A stretch of 37,835 nucleotides of DNA from Bacteroidaceae bacterium (GTDB taxonomy: Bacteria > Bacteroidota > Bacteroidia > Bacteroidales > Bacteroidaceae): contig JAGAQY010000065.1 of assembly GCA_017622495.1 (NCBI GenBank), forward strand, positions 1 to 37,835. Direction: 5' to 3'. Every line of letters begins with the position of its first letter. The first letter of the stretch is position 1. This document shows, piece by piece, positions 24,895 through 33,914 of this stretch. Made by a program: the position numbers and the translations under genes. The notes below the pieces were generated by a model. That model saw only the letters and a program-made list of their open reading frames with translations, searched no databases and was not told the origin of the DNA.

Positions 24895-27800
24895 ATGAAA
24901 ACAAGATGGTATCTATGTCTGTTGTTGGCCTGCACAGTGACAGCCCTTCGTGCAGATATTATAATCAACGAGATATGCCCCTCGAACACCCGCTACATAG
25001 ATCGTGGCTGGAACTATGGCGGCTGGGTAGAACTGCATAATACAGAAAACTATCCGCAGGACCTCTATGGCTATTTCCTCTCTGATGATGCTACAAAGCT
25101 GCGCAAGTTTCGTATCACGCAGCATGTGACCATACCAGCCAAAGGCTATGTCGTTTTCTATGGCGGTGGTACCGAGACAGATACCTTGCAGATGAAGTTC
25201 GACCTCGACTGTGATGGCGGACGTATCTATCTGGCCGACCGTATAGGCCGCGAGATGTCACATGTAGATTATCCCGTAGCCATGCCCGATATCTCATATG
25301 CACGTACTACCGATGCAGGCGATGAGTGGGTCTTCTGTGCGTTTCCTACGCATGCCGCATCGAACAACGGAGCGCAATATGCTACGGAACGTTGCCCCGA
25401 GCCGGAGTTCTCACATACTGGAGGCGTTTACCTTGAGGGCTTTGATGATGTGACAATCCAAATCAGTTGTCCCGAAGGCATGAGGGTGGTTTATACTACC
25501 GACTGCGCACAGCCGACATCTGAATCAGACGAATGGGCAGGCAAGCGTACGCTGGACAAGACTACAGTGATACGCGCCATGACTATAGGCGATGGGTATC
25601 TGCCATCTCGTGTGGTGACCCATAGCTATATCTTCGAGGACCATCTGCCAACGCTTCCTGTGGTCTCAGTGGTGACAGACAAGGCAAACTTGTGGAGCAA
25701 TGATTATGGAATATATACTTCGGGAACGAACGGACTTCCCGGTAATGGCAGTGACACTCCGCGCAACTGGAACCGCGACTGGAGCCGTCCCGCCAATATG
25801 GAGTATATGATTGACGGTAACAGCATGCTATCGCAGCCCTGCGATATAGCCATCAGCGGCGGATGGAGTAGGGGATCAGCCATGAAGTCACTGAAGGTGA
25901 CCGCGAAGAAAAAGTATGACCTGATGAACTCCTTTGAATATCCTTTCTTCCCTGCCAAGCCTGGACTCAAGTATAAGAGCATACTACTGCGCAACGGTGG
26001 TAATGACTGGAACAACTCGATGATGAAGGATGCGCTGCTTCAGATGACCATAGCCGAGGTGATGGATATAGAGTATCAGAGCTATCAGCCTACGGTGCAC
26101 TACGTCAATGGACAATACTACGGTATCATCAATCTTCGTGAGCGCAACAATACGCATTACGTATACTCCAACTTCGGATGGGACGAGGAGGAGATAGATA
26201 TGATAGAGAAGGTACCCTATGGCGACTATATCGGTACGGGATGCACCTACCAGATAAAGGCTGGCGACACTGAGGCTATTGACTATGTGGTGGAGCTGGC
26301 TAGTAAGCTGCCTGACGATGCTGCCTATGCCGAACTGCTCGGCCTGGTCGATATTCATGGTCTGGTCAATTACCTGATGCCGGAGCTGTGGACAGGCAAT
26401 TGGGACTGGCCGCAGAATAATATCAAATTCTTCCGCCACCGTGAAGACGGCAAATTTCGTTGGGTGCTTTATGATTTGGAGAATGGCTTCGGCGACCTGA
26501 GTTTCGACCATTTTACCAATAGCGAATTTGGCTTTAATGGATACAAAACAGCCGACGGACATACAACTAAGCTGATGCAGGGCCTGTTGCGGCAGCCTGA
26601 GTTCCAGGCGTTGTTGATCGACAATATGAGCATCTGCTTAGGCTCGGTGTTCAGTGCAGACCGCTTCGATCTCTTGGCCGATAGCATCTATACTCTCATA
26701 GCCGACGAGTTGCCCTACAATAGGGAACGGTGGGGTACTACATATAATGCCGCGGGTTATGTAGAGGACTTCAAGCGCTTCAACCGTCAACGCCCTGCTT
26801 ATGTGCGTGACGATTTCCGTCAGCAGTTTGCCCTTGGCGACGATGTGTCATTCACGGTCAAGTCTACTCATCCTGCAGCAGAGCTGACATACAATACGCT
26901 CCCTCTTCCGTTGGGCTATATGGACGGATATACCTACAGCGGACGTGAGGTGACCCTGTCTGCCACACCCCCTGCAGGGTATGAGTTTGCGGGATGGAAT
27001 ACCATGTCAGGTAGCGAGCGCACTGTTATGCCGCATGGTAGTGTTTGGCGTTATTATGACATGGGGTCGCTCGATGGAGAGAACTGGATGTCGGCAAGCT
27101 ATGACGACAGTTACTGGTCACAGGGTAAGGCTCCACTTGGATATGGCAAGGATGGTATCATGACTACCGTATCGTATGGCTTCGATGCCAATGCCAAGAA
27201 CCCTACCACTTATTTCCGTACTACCTTTACATTATCCGATTATAACTCTGCGGGACGCTACAGCTTGAGCCTTCATGTCGATGATGGCGCCATTATATAT
27301 ATAAATGGTAAGGAGGCAGCTCGTCATCTGATGTCATCGGGCTCGGTCTATTACTACGACTATGCAACCACACATGCCAGTGGGAATCCAGACCGCACGG
27401 TGGTAGAGATTCCGGCTTCGCTCCTTCGTAAGGGCACGAATACATTGGCAGTTGAGGTACATCAGAACTCAGCTACCAGCAGTGATATATATATGGACTT
27501 GGCTGTGACGACCACTGTTGCTGCCGAGGATATGCTTGTGATGGACAATCCCTATACCTTCGTGGCAAATAGTCCTGTAGAGCTGGTGGCATGTTTCGAG
27601 CCCGTAGAGGATGGGCACAATACGGTGCCTCCGGTGCGTATCAATGAGGTGTGCCTGAGCAATGCCACCTATGTGAATGAGTACTTCCAACGTAACGACT
27701 GGATAGAACTGTACAATACTACTGATGATCCGCAATCCATTGCTGGACTCTACATCACGGATGACATGAGTAATCCACAGTATTATCGTATTCCTGACGA

Positions 27801-28365
27801 AGGTGACCTCTCGGTAATACCTCCCCATGGCTATCGTATCCTGTGGGCAGACAAGCTGATGTCGTTCTCTGAGCTACATCTGCCATTCAAACTCTCGTCA
27901 AGTGGCGAGTCGCTCATGCTCAGCTGCTACGATGCGCAGGGTAATCATGTGTGGGCCGACTCTATTCATGTGGGTGATATCGGCAAGAATATCTCGTATG
28001 GTCGCTATCCCAACGGATCCGATGACCTGTACGTAATGAATCGTATGACCTTTGGTGATGCAAACTTCTATAGCCCCTACAACGACCCCGTGCGCTTCAC
28101 AGCCGATGATGTGTCGGTAGAGGCGATGGGAGGCCTTCCCCTCCAGGCACAGATAAGCTATAGCTATGCCGCACGCACACTGACCGTGACTTTGCCCAGC
28201 GATGGTGAACTGCCGCAACATCTCCTCATCTATGACCTGCAGGGAAGAGTGGTACTGCGCCACGTACTGACAAGCACCATGGAAACCCTTTCTGTGGCTA
28301 CGCTTCCTGAGGGCGTATATATAGTGAAGGTGGCAGGCCGTTTACAGTTGAAAATTAAGAATTAG
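24895..28365 (+). CDS. Secreted CotH-family protein with two lamin-tail domains and T9SS sorting domain
   Basis: 1156 residues. Signal peptide 1-20 (ends LRADI). A first lamin-tail domain spans about 22-140 (IIINEICPSN, WVELHNTENYPQDLYGYFLS). A chitobiase-type beta-sandwich spans about 175-250. A CotH-like kinase domain spans about 255-640, with the blocks NIKFFRHREDGKFRWVLYD (from about residue 509) and ENGFGDL. An InlB-like repeat (about 680-705) and a lectin-like domain (about 715-880) follow. Next come a second lamin-tail domain (about 910-1035, RINEVCLSN) and a C-terminal type A sorting domain (about 1098-1156, LLIYDLQGRVVLRHV, LPEGVYIVKVAG). The last domain predicts export by the type IX system and surface anchoring. 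CotH kinases phosphorylate proteins; the target is unknown here. The final KIKN and stop look like repeat-derived sequence. Confidence 0.93.
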   Translation: MKTRWYLCLLLACTVTALRADIIINEICPSNTRYIDRGWNYGGWVELHNTENYPQDLYGYFLSDDATKLRKFRITQHVTIPAKGYVVFYGGGTETDTLQMKFDLDCDGGRIYLADRIGREMSHVDYPVAMPDISYARTTDAGDEWVFCAFPTHAASNNGAQYATERCPEPEFSHTGGVYLEGFDDVTIQISCPEGMRVVYTTDCAQPTSESDEWAGKRTLDKTTVIRAMTIGDGYLPSRVVTHSYIFEDHLPTLPVVSVVTDKANLWSNDYGIYTSGTNGLPGNGSDTPRNWNRDWSRPANMEYMIDGNSMLSQPCDIAISGGWSRGSAMKSLKVTAKKKYDLMNSFEYPFFPAKPGLKYKSILLRNGGNDWNNSMMKDALLQMTIAEVMDIEYQSYQPTVHYVNGQYYGIINLRERNNTHYVYSNFGWDEEEIDMIEKVPYGDYIGTGCTYQIKAGDTEAIDYVVELASKLPDDAAYAELLGLVDIHGLVNYLMPELWTGNWDWPQNNIKFFRHREDGKFRWVLYDLENGFGDLSFDHFTNSEFGFNGYKTADGHTTKLMQGLLRQPEFQALLIDNMSICLGSVFSADRFDLLADSIYTLIADELPYNRERWGTTYNAAGYVEDFKRFNRQRPAYVRDDFRQQFALGDDVSFTVKSTHPAAELTYNTLPLPLGYMDGYTYSGREVTLSATPPAGYEFAGWNTMSGSERTVMPHGSVWRYYDMGSLDGENWMSASYDDSYWSQGKAPLGYGKDGIMTTVSYGFDANAKNPTTYFRTTFTLSDYNSAGRYSLSLHVDDGAIIYINGKEAARHLMSSGSVYYYDYATTHASGNPDRTVVEIPASLLRKGTNTLAVEVHQNSATSSDIYMDLAVTTTVAAEDMLVMDNPYTFVANSPVELVACFEPVEDGHNTVPPVRINEVCLSNATYVNEYFQRNDWIELYNTTDDPQSIAGLYITDDMSNPQYYRIPDEGDLSVIPPHGYRILWADKLMSFSELHLPFKLSSSGESLMLSCYDAQGNHVWADSIHVGDIGKNISYGRYPNGSDDLYVMNRMTFGDANFYSPYNDPVRFTADDVSVEAMGGLPLQAQISYSYAARTLTVTLPSDGELPQHLLIYDLQGRVVLRHVLTSTMETLSVATLPEGVYIVKVAGRLQLKIKN

Positions 28366-28400
28366 CAATCATCGTTGTTCCCAAAAGCAGTCTTTTCCTC

Positions 28401-28442
28401 AACTAAAGAACTCACAACTTACAACTCATAACTCACAACTCA
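28401..28442. repeat. 7-bp word array before the nitroreductase gene
   Basis: Six consecutive 7-bp words, mostly yaactca (caactca, taactca and relatives), ending four bases before the ATG at 28447. It makes up the whole leader of the gene. Confidence 0.9.
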
Positions 28443-28446
28443 AATC

Positions 28447-28971
28447 ATGGATTTTAAAGATCTTATAAAGACACGCCGCTCGTGTCGTACCTTTACCGAG
28501 CAGCCACTCACAGAAGAGCAAACCGTAGCATTGATGCGGGCAGCACTGATGAGTCCGTCGTCGCACCGTACCAATGGTTGGCAGTTTGTACTTGTCGATG
28601 ATAAAGAGAAGTTGCATGCCCTCTCGGCATGCAAGGAGCATGGTTCGGCCCTTATCGATGGTGCCCCTCTGGCTATCGTCGTATGTGCCGACCCTGCAGC
28701 CAGCGATGTGTGGATAGAGGATGCCTCTATCGCTACGCTTATGATACAGCTTCAGGCCGAAGAACTTGGCCTTGGCTCATGCTGGGTACAGGTGCGCCGT
28801 CGACAGACTATAGATGGTCGCAGCTCCGATGAGGTGGTACGTGACCTTTTGGGTATACCTGCCACCATCGAAGTACTCTCTATTGTTGCTGTCGGCCATA
28901 AGGCCATAGAGCGCAAACCCTTTAATGAAGAGCACTTGCAATGGGAGAAGCTGCATCTCAACGAGTGGTAG
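28447..28971 (+). CDS. Nitroreductase family protein
   Basis: 174 residues, short but typical of the single-domain FMN-dependent nitroreductases of Bacteroidales. The opening MDFKDLIKTRRSCRTFTEQP contains the FMN-phosphate-binding Arg pair. SPSSHRTNGWQFVLV (about 38-52) and EELGLGSCWVQVRR (about 107-120) are the other conserved blocks. It would reduce nitro, quinone or related compounds with NAD(P)H; the physiological substrate is unknown. Its end overlaps the DUF2520 gene by 31 nt, so the two are probably cotranscribed. Confidence 0.93.
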   Translation: MDFKDLIKTRRSCRTFTEQPLTEEQTVALMRAALMSPSSHRTNGWQFVLVDDKEKLHALSACKEHGSALIDGAPLAIVVCADPAASDVWIEDASIATLMIQLQAEELGLGSCWVQVRRRQTIDGRSSDEVVRDLLGIPATIEVLSIVAVGHKAIERKPFNEEHLQWEKLHLNEW

Positions 28972-29735
28972 TTCTTGGTGCAGGTCGTGTAGCTACTCAT
29001 CTGGTGCCTGCCCTCGTGCATGCAGGGTATGACGTGGCGCAGGTGTGGTCGCGTACTGAACTCTCGGCCCATATCTTGGCCGAGCCTTTGGGTATACCCT
29101 ATACCGATGACCTTAGCGCTATAGTTCCCGATGCAGATGTCTATATCGCTTGCGTAGCCGACGGAGCTTTGCCCGGGGTCGCCAAGGAGATTGTGGCCCA
29201 TGTAAAATGCCCTTCCCATACCGTCCTCTTCCTCCATACAGCCGGTAGCGTGTCTATGGATGTATGGCGCGAGGCGGGAGCCACGCGCTATGGTATACTG
29301 TACCCGCTGCAGACCTTCAGCAAGGAACGTTCGGTAGATATGCGCGAGGTATCGCTCTTTGTGGAAGCCTCCGATGAGGCATCGCTCACGGCAGTGGAGG
29401 CACTGGCTTATGGCCTGTCCACCAAGGTATATCGTGCCGACTCACGTCGTCGTGCCCTGCTCCATGTCGCTGCGGTCTTTGCCTGCAACTTCACCAACGC
29501 TATGTATGATGCTGCTCACCAGCTGTTGGCAACGGACGATATCCCCTTCGATGTGTTGCTCCCCCTGATTGACGAGACAGCCGCCAAGGTGCACGTCCTC
29601 ACTCCCCGTGAAGCACAGACCGGTCCTGCCGTGCGTGGCGATGTCGCTGTCATGCAAAGTCATATTGATAGCCTCGCCAATAACCCCGATCTGCAGAGTC
29701 TCTATGCCCAAATAAGCAAAATGATAATGAATTAA
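28941..29735 (+). CDS. Rossmann-fold DUF2520 protein
   Basis: 264 residues. A ProC-like NAD(P)-binding domain opens with VVVLGAGRVATHLV (about 9-22, dinucleotide-binding glycines at 13 and 15). An all-helical DUF2520 domain starts at about 130 (ILYPLQTFSKE) and includes the strongly conserved FACNFTNAMYDAAHQLL. The fold is that of an oxidoreductase, but the reaction is not established. In Bacteroidales the gene usually sits next to a KdsC-like phosphatase and maf. Here the start lies inside the nitroreductase gene (31-nt overlap) and the phosphatase is missing. The last residues and the TAA stop touch a 7-bp word array. Confidence 0.92.
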   Translation: MGEAASQRVVVLGAGRVATHLVPALVHAGYDVAQVWSRTELSAHILAEPLGIPYTDDLSAIVPDADVYIACVADGALPGVAKEIVAHVKCPSHTVLFLHTAGSVSMDVWREAGATRYGILYPLQTFSKERSVDMREVSLFVEASDEASLTAVEALAYGLSTKVYRADSRRRALLHVAAVFACNFTNAMYDAAHQLLATDDIPFDVLLPLIDETAAKVHVLTPREAQTGPAVRGDVAVMQSHIDSLANNPDLQSLYAQISKMIMN

Positions 29736-29757
29736 AAATTAAAGATTAAAATTAAAA
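29731..29757. repeat. 7-bp word array at the stop of the DUF2520 gene
   Basis: Words attaaaa and attaaag repeat four times (one unit is 6 bp). The TAA stop codon of the DUF2520 gene (29733-29735) is part of the array. Confidence 0.75.
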
Positions 29758-29791
29758 ATGGTAATAATATAGATGTTGTTTTAAACGTATT

Positions 29792-29875
29792 GTGTCATGT
29801 TGAACGAAGTGAAACATCTCACAAAGTCACTGGCAGAGTCCCCTGAGAGATCCTTCGCGTGGCTCAGGATGACAC
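29792..29875. repeat. 84-bp imperfect hairpin repeat between DUF2520 gene and maf
   Basis: Two 29-bp arms (29792-29820 and 29847-29875) are inverted copies with 21 of 29 matches, bounded by GTGTCAT and ATGACAC, around a 26-nt centre. It resembles the widespread family of dispersed palindromes containing GAGATCCTTCGC and CTCAGGATGACA found in many bacterial genomes. No protein is encoded. Confidence 0.8.
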
Positions 29876-29899
29876 CATTGTTATCGTCAACGTAATTTT

Positions 29900-29933
29900 A
29901 TCTTTCAACTTTCATCTTTCAACTTTCAACTCA
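29900..29933. repeat. 7-bp word array directly abutting the maf start
   Basis: Alternating words atctttc and aactttc (two of each) and a last partial word, ending at the base before the ATG at 29934. Confidence 0.9.
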
Positions 29934-30497
29934 ATGAATCTCATCCTTGCCTCCAACTCTCCCCGTCGCAAAGAATTGTTAGCCGGACTGGGGTATCCTT
30001 TCGAGGTACGCCTCCTCAGCGGTATTGACGAATCATACCCTGATACCCTTCGTGGCGGCGATATTGCTGCTCATATTTCGCGTGTGAAAGCCGATGCCTA
30101 CCGCGCTACCATGGCTGCTGACGAACTCGTCGTCACTGCCGATACTATCGTCTGTCTCGACGAACAGGTGCTGGGAAAGCCTGTCGATGAGGCTGAGGCC
30201 ATTGCCATGTTGCGCAGCCTCAGTGGCCGCACACATCAGGTGTACACAGGTGTCACCCTCTCTACTGTGGATAAGATTACAACGTTCGTGTCGTGCAGCA
30301 ATGTCACTTTTGCCTCACTCACAGATGAGGAAATACAGCACTACGTCACCCACTATCGCCCCATGGACAAGGCTGGTGCCTATGGCATACAGGAGTGGAT
30401 AGGCTACATCGGTGTGGAGCGCATTGAGGGCTCCTACTTCAATGTCATGGGCCTTCCCGTGCAGCGTCTCTATACGGAGCTGAAGAAGATGCTTTAG
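29934..30497 (+). CDS. maf: Maf family nucleoside triphosphate pyrophosphatase
   Basis: 187 residues from ATG 29934. The frame is open upstream but that part is word-array sequence, and Maf proteins begin exactly with this motif. Hallmarks are the N-terminal loop ASNSPRRKELL (6-16), TADTIVCL with the metal-binding Asp, LGKPVDEAEA and the C-terminal KAGAYGIQEW. Maf proteins hydrolyse non-canonical nucleoside triphosphates (dTTP/UTP or modified forms) to monophosphates and pyrophosphate as housecleaning enzymes. It ends ten bases before the convergent oxidoreductase gene. Confidence 0.96.
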   Translation: MNLILASNSPRRKELLAGLGYPFEVRLLSGIDESYPDTLRGGDIAAHISRVKADAYRATMAADELVVTADTIVCLDEQVLGKPVDEAEAIAMLRSLSGRTHQVYTGVTLSTVDKITTFVSCSNVTFASLTDEEIQHYVTHYRPMDKAGAYGIQEWIGYIGVERIEGSYFNVMGLPVQRLYTELKKML

Positions 30498-30507
30498 CTG
30501 CTTAATA

Positions 30508-31479
30508 TTATATCTTACCCAATATGCGGTCCATCACCCAGTTGGTAGGGGTGGCGCTGATGCCATTACAGGTGCAGATATCCTTCTTTTGTAGGTGGTG
30601 TACGATATTCTCAATGAGGGGTTGCTGCACATGCTCGGGGTTGGGTACAACGAACTCGTGTCTGCCCTCGGCATCGTGTAGGGCTATGGGTTCGTAGGTA
30701 AATACCGAGAAGCATATCATGCCTTTGTCTCCGATAATCTCGATACGGTCTTCACGGGCACTCTCGTCAGCCACAAAACACCATGAACCACTGCCCACGA
30801 GTCCGCTGTCGAAGCGGAAGCATGCACTGATGGTATCTTCGGCCTCATATAATCCGCCACGGTTGGCGGTGTAGCCCTTGGCTTCGATGATGCATCCAAA
30901 GTAGTGTTGCAGCAGGTCGAGCTGGTGAGGGGCGAGGTCGTAGAAATATCCTCCGCCGGCGATGTTGGCCTGTACACGCCAGGGCATATTGCTGCCTGTG
31001 CTACCGTCGAATTCGCGAGGGGGCTGCGCCAGACGTATGTGTACATTGATGATTTTTCCTATTCGTGGAATGAGCTCTTCTACCTTGCGGAAGTAGGGAA
31101 GGTAACGACGGTAGTAGGCTACGAAGCAGGGTACACCCATCTCCTCGCTTGCCCGATTGATACGGATGCAGTCTTCGTATGTCGCTGCCATGGGCTTCTC
31201 TATGTATACTGGTTTGCCCGCTTTGATGGCCATGATGGCATATGTAGCATGCGATGATGGTGGGGTAGCTATGTATATGGCGTTGACCTCTGGGTCTTCG
31301 ATGATATCCATTACATTGGTATACCATTTCTTGATGCCATGGCGCTCTGCATACGAACGTGCCCGCTCGGTATTACGGCTCATGACGGCTTCTATCTTTG
31401 AACCTTCGATATTTGAGAAAGCGGGTCCGCTCTTCTTCTCTGTGGCCTCGCCACATCCGATAACTCCCCAACGTATCAT
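30508..31479 (-). CDS. Gfo/Idh/MocA family oxidoreductase
   Basis: 323 residues from the ATG at 31479; an in-frame start 12 codons upstream would lie in a word array. A Rossmann domain opens MIRWGVIGCGEATEKKSG, with dinucleotide-binding glycines at 5, 8 and 10. The EKP motif (E94-K95-P96 in YIEKPMA) and the C-terminal alpha/beta domain with GGGYFYDLAPHQLDLL follow; the latter is where the family places its catalytic His and Asp. These enzymes oxidise or reduce sugars and inositols with NAD(P). No neighbouring sugar genes indicate a substrate. Confidence 0.95.
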   Translation of the reverse strand: MIRWGVIGCGEATEKKSGPAFSNIEGSKIEAVMSRNTERARSYAERHGIKKWYTNVMDIIEDPEVNAIYIATPPSSHATYAIMAIKAGKPVYIEKPMAATYEDCIRINRASEEMGVPCFVAYYRRYLPYFRKVEELIPRIGKIINVHIRLAQPPREFDGSTGSNMPWRVQANIAGGGYFYDLAPHQLDLLQHYFGCIIEAKGYTANRGGLYEAEDTISACFRFDSGLVGSGSWCFVADESAREDRIEIIGDKGMICFSVFTYEPIALHDAEGRHEFVVPNPEHVQQPLIENIVHHLQKKDICTCNGISATPTNWVMDRILGKI

Positions 31480-31480
31480 G

Positions 31481-31552
31481 TTGAATTGAAAATTGAAAAT
31501 TAAACCACTCACCACTCAGCATTAACAACTCGGCACTAACCACTCAGCCTTA
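31481..31552. repeat. Long 7-bp word array upstream of the oxidoreductase gene
   Basis: About ten 7-bp words in two blocks. The first, next to the start codon, is AT-rich (gaaaatt); the second (31504-31552) is built on accactc with variants agcatta and ggcacta. The phase slips by 2 nt between blocks. Confidence 0.85.
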
Positions 31553-31598
31553 ACCTATCACAGTTACGTTGACTGTAGTCCGTCTTCTTTTATCATTC

Positions 31599-33689
31599 TC
31601 AATCCCAGAAGTTCCATGACAACCCCAGTTTGAACATGCGGGGATTGATGGGGTAGTGGGGTGCGAGGAATGAATTGTTGTTATTGAAAACTCCTTGTGT
31701 CACGTGGTGATACATGACATAGAAGCGTACTTGCTTGAGGTGAAAGTTGGCATAGACGTTAATGAAAGGGTATCCGCCTATCTCTACACGGTGTTGCCCC
31801 TCCTGCACGAAGTATTGTTCCAAAGCCGGGGCATAGTCGGGTGCATAGTAGCGGCTGAAGTAGCGCATGTCGGCACCGATTTGTATCTTTAGCACCTTGG
31901 CATAAGCAAACTTGAGGTAGAGGTTGCTATATATATTAAGGAGTGGCAGGGGCAGTATCTCCTCGTTGGAACTGTATTGTGCCGTCACCTCATTGTCCCA
32001 ATGCAGAATGCCTAATTTGAAATTCTGGTTTAATGTGGCACTGAGCACCTGTATGTTGCCTGTATGCTGACGGGCCGATATGCTGCTTAGGCTGAGCGGG
32101 GCTTCCATGTAATTGGGAAAGTAGGGCGTTCCTGCCAGATAGGTGTAGTTCTTGATGTTCTCGACACCGGCATAGAGTCGGGTACGCCAGCGATCTATGG
32201 AGAGGCTTCCGCCCAGTCGGGTACGGAACTCCTTGTTAAACTCATTGTCCCACCAATAGTGTTGTGAGTGATAATGGCGGTAGTAGAACGAGGGGTTGGT
32301 ATTCTTTATGTAGCCTTCAACACGTAGACGTACGGTATCTTTCCACAGTGTGAAGTTGAGGTCGGCATCTCCCGTAACATGGAATGCACCGAGGTCTGTA
32401 CCTGCCAGCACCGTCTCGGCTGTAGCGTTGAAGTGGAAGGCTTTGCCAATAGTGCGACGCAGGTTGCCTCCTATACTTATATTGTTCTCTTTATACGTGT
32501 GCATGTGGTCGCGGCCCTTGCCTCCTAAGCTGTCTGGTAGGGTGAATTGTCGGTATTCGTGGCTTACGTAAGCCGATGCTCCGAAGGGTATCCACTTGTT
32601 GATGCCTTCGATGAGTGTGAGCCCTGCCGTGTTGCGTATGCGGAAGTATTGGGTAGCGTCTATGGAGTCGTAAGGGAGGTAGTTGTTGGCGTAGTAATTC
32701 TTAGTGTTGACATAGTCAATAAAGCGCCGACTGTCGCTATTCACCTCCATGGTGTGGAATACCTTGCTCACGGCAATGAAATCGTGGTGTATGATGGTGG
32801 TGTCGGGCAGACTATCTACTCGTGCCTTATAGTAACCCAGTTTGAAGTCGTGGGCGAGGAAGCCGGTCATTACATAGTTTTCGTTCCACGTCGACTGCAG
32901 GTTGGTGGGCATGTCGGCTGGTCGGTATGTCTTTTTCCCCTCGGCCATAGCCTCGGGATTGGTGATGTATCGGTCATCGGCAATACCGCCATTCTCGGCC
33001 AAACGCAACTTGTTATAGCTGAACAGCGCATTGACTTCGTAGCGCTCGCCGTGGTGATAGCCAAAGAGGCTGCCATTAAAATAGGCTGTCGACTGATGGT
33101 CGTAGAGACCACGGCCATAGAGGTAGTCGATGTTGAATCCTAAACCGGTGCGCTTGTTGGCATTTACTCCAAAGTAACCCTTGAATCGCTCTTCACCGTT
33201 GATCTTGTTTCCTGCACGATAATAGCTGATGTTGGAGTAGGGAGACTTCGTGTTGGTGAAATTGAATTGGTCGGGGCGTATGAGGAAGAAATCCAACGCA
33301 TCAGTGAATACAAATTGTCCGCCTTCGCGGTGAAAGAATATGCGCGATAGTCGGGGCGACCCCATGTTGCCCAAGTGGTTGTATTCTCCGTTGAGACCGT
33401 CGGTGAAGTGAAGGTTCTGGAAGTTGTAGATAGCCGTGTCGGTGGGTACGGGAATGATATCGCCCAGCACACTGCCTACATGAAACATCTTCACATCTCG
33501 GGGCACACCGCGGTCAACAACCGTGCTGTCGCGTCCTGTCTGTTCGTTGTTTATTAAACCTCCTTGATTAAGTGTGGGGAAGCCACCACCATTTCCCATA
33601 CGGTCGCCAGCCATACGCAAACTCTCTTGTGCATAGATGTTACAAGCAAGGAGTGCTGATGCTATGATACAGGCAATTCTCTTTAGCAT
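31599..33689 (-). CDS. Putative outer membrane porin (Porin_10-like)
   Basis: 696 residues. A Sec signal peptide ends near CNIYAQ-ES. An unstructured Gly/Asn-rich segment follows (about 28-50), and the rest is a long series of amphipathic beta strands with many aromatic residues, ending with the outer membrane signature FKLGLSWNFWD (C-terminal aromatic strand, second-last Trp). Strand-like blocks such as RTGLGFNIDYLYGRGLYDHQ and YKARVDSLPDTTIIHHDFIA alternate with loops. It resembles the putative porins of Bacteroidetes (PF14121). Substrate unknown. Downstream of two small genes on the same strand, probably one transcript. Confidence 0.9.
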   Translation of the reverse strand: MLKRIACIIASALLACNIYAQESLRMAGDRMGNGGGFPTLNQGGLINNEQTGRDSTVVDRGVPRDVKMFHVGSVLGDIIPVPTDTAIYNFQNLHFTDGLNGEYNHLGNMGSPRLSRIFFHREGGQFVFTDALDFFLIRPDQFNFTNTKSPYSNISYYRAGNKINGEERFKGYFGVNANKRTGLGFNIDYLYGRGLYDHQSTAYFNGSLFGYHHGERYEVNALFSYNKLRLAENGGIADDRYITNPEAMAEGKKTYRPADMPTNLQSTWNENYVMTGFLAHDFKLGYYKARVDSLPDTTIIHHDFIAVSKVFHTMEVNSDSRRFIDYVNTKNYYANNYLPYDSIDATQYFRIRNTAGLTLIEGINKWIPFGASAYVSHEYRQFTLPDSLGGKGRDHMHTYKENNISIGGNLRRTIGKAFHFNATAETVLAGTDLGAFHVTGDADLNFTLWKDTVRLRVEGYIKNTNPSFYYRHYHSQHYWWDNEFNKEFRTRLGGSLSIDRWRTRLYAGVENIKNYTYLAGTPYFPNYMEAPLSLSSISARQHTGNIQVLSATLNQNFKLGILHWDNEVTAQYSSNEEILPLPLLNIYSNLYLKFAYAKVLKIQIGADMRYFSRYYAPDYAPALEQYFVQEGQHRVEIGGYPFINVYANFHLKQVRFYVMYHHVTQGVFNNNNSFLAPHYPINPRMFKLGLSWNFWD

Positions 33690-33731
33690 GGAAATCTCTG
33701 ATGGTAACCGACAAGAGCCATAGACCGAACG

Positions 33732-33899
33732 TCAGAAGAATCTGACGATATATTCTGCTATCTTGATAGCCATGGCAATAAAACTGACGACGAGGAAGGG
33801 CGTGCGATTGTCGGGCATGGATATATATAATATCAGTGCAACGACAAAGCCTACAAGAAATAGCGTGTTGAGCAGGTTGCGGAGGTCTTTCCTTTTCAT
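33732..33899 (-). CDS. Small membrane protein, 55 residues
   Basis: Not recognised. It begins MKRKDLRNLLNTLFLVGFVV and ends KIAEYIVRFF. Two hydrophobic segments (about 9-27 and 34-51) are separated by a short polar turn (MPDNRTP), with positive charges at the N-terminus, so it should span the inner membrane twice with both ends in the cytoplasm. The start is 16 bases after the stop of the DUF4468-like gene and its stop is 42 bases before the porin, consistent with an operon. Codon use is like its neighbours. Coding is supported by the clean membrane pattern and spacing rather than by homology. Confidence 0.75.
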   Translation of the reverse strand: MKRKDLRNLLNTLFLVGFVVALILYISMPDNRTPFLVVSFIAMAIKIAEYIVRFF

Positions 33900-33914
33900 G
33901 ACAATCGTTTTTTG

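Noticed and set aside
29736..29933. Pseudogene remnant of a KdsC-like phosphatase
   Set aside because: All the sequence is accounted for by word arrays and a palindromic repeat; no phosphatase motif is visible in any frame.
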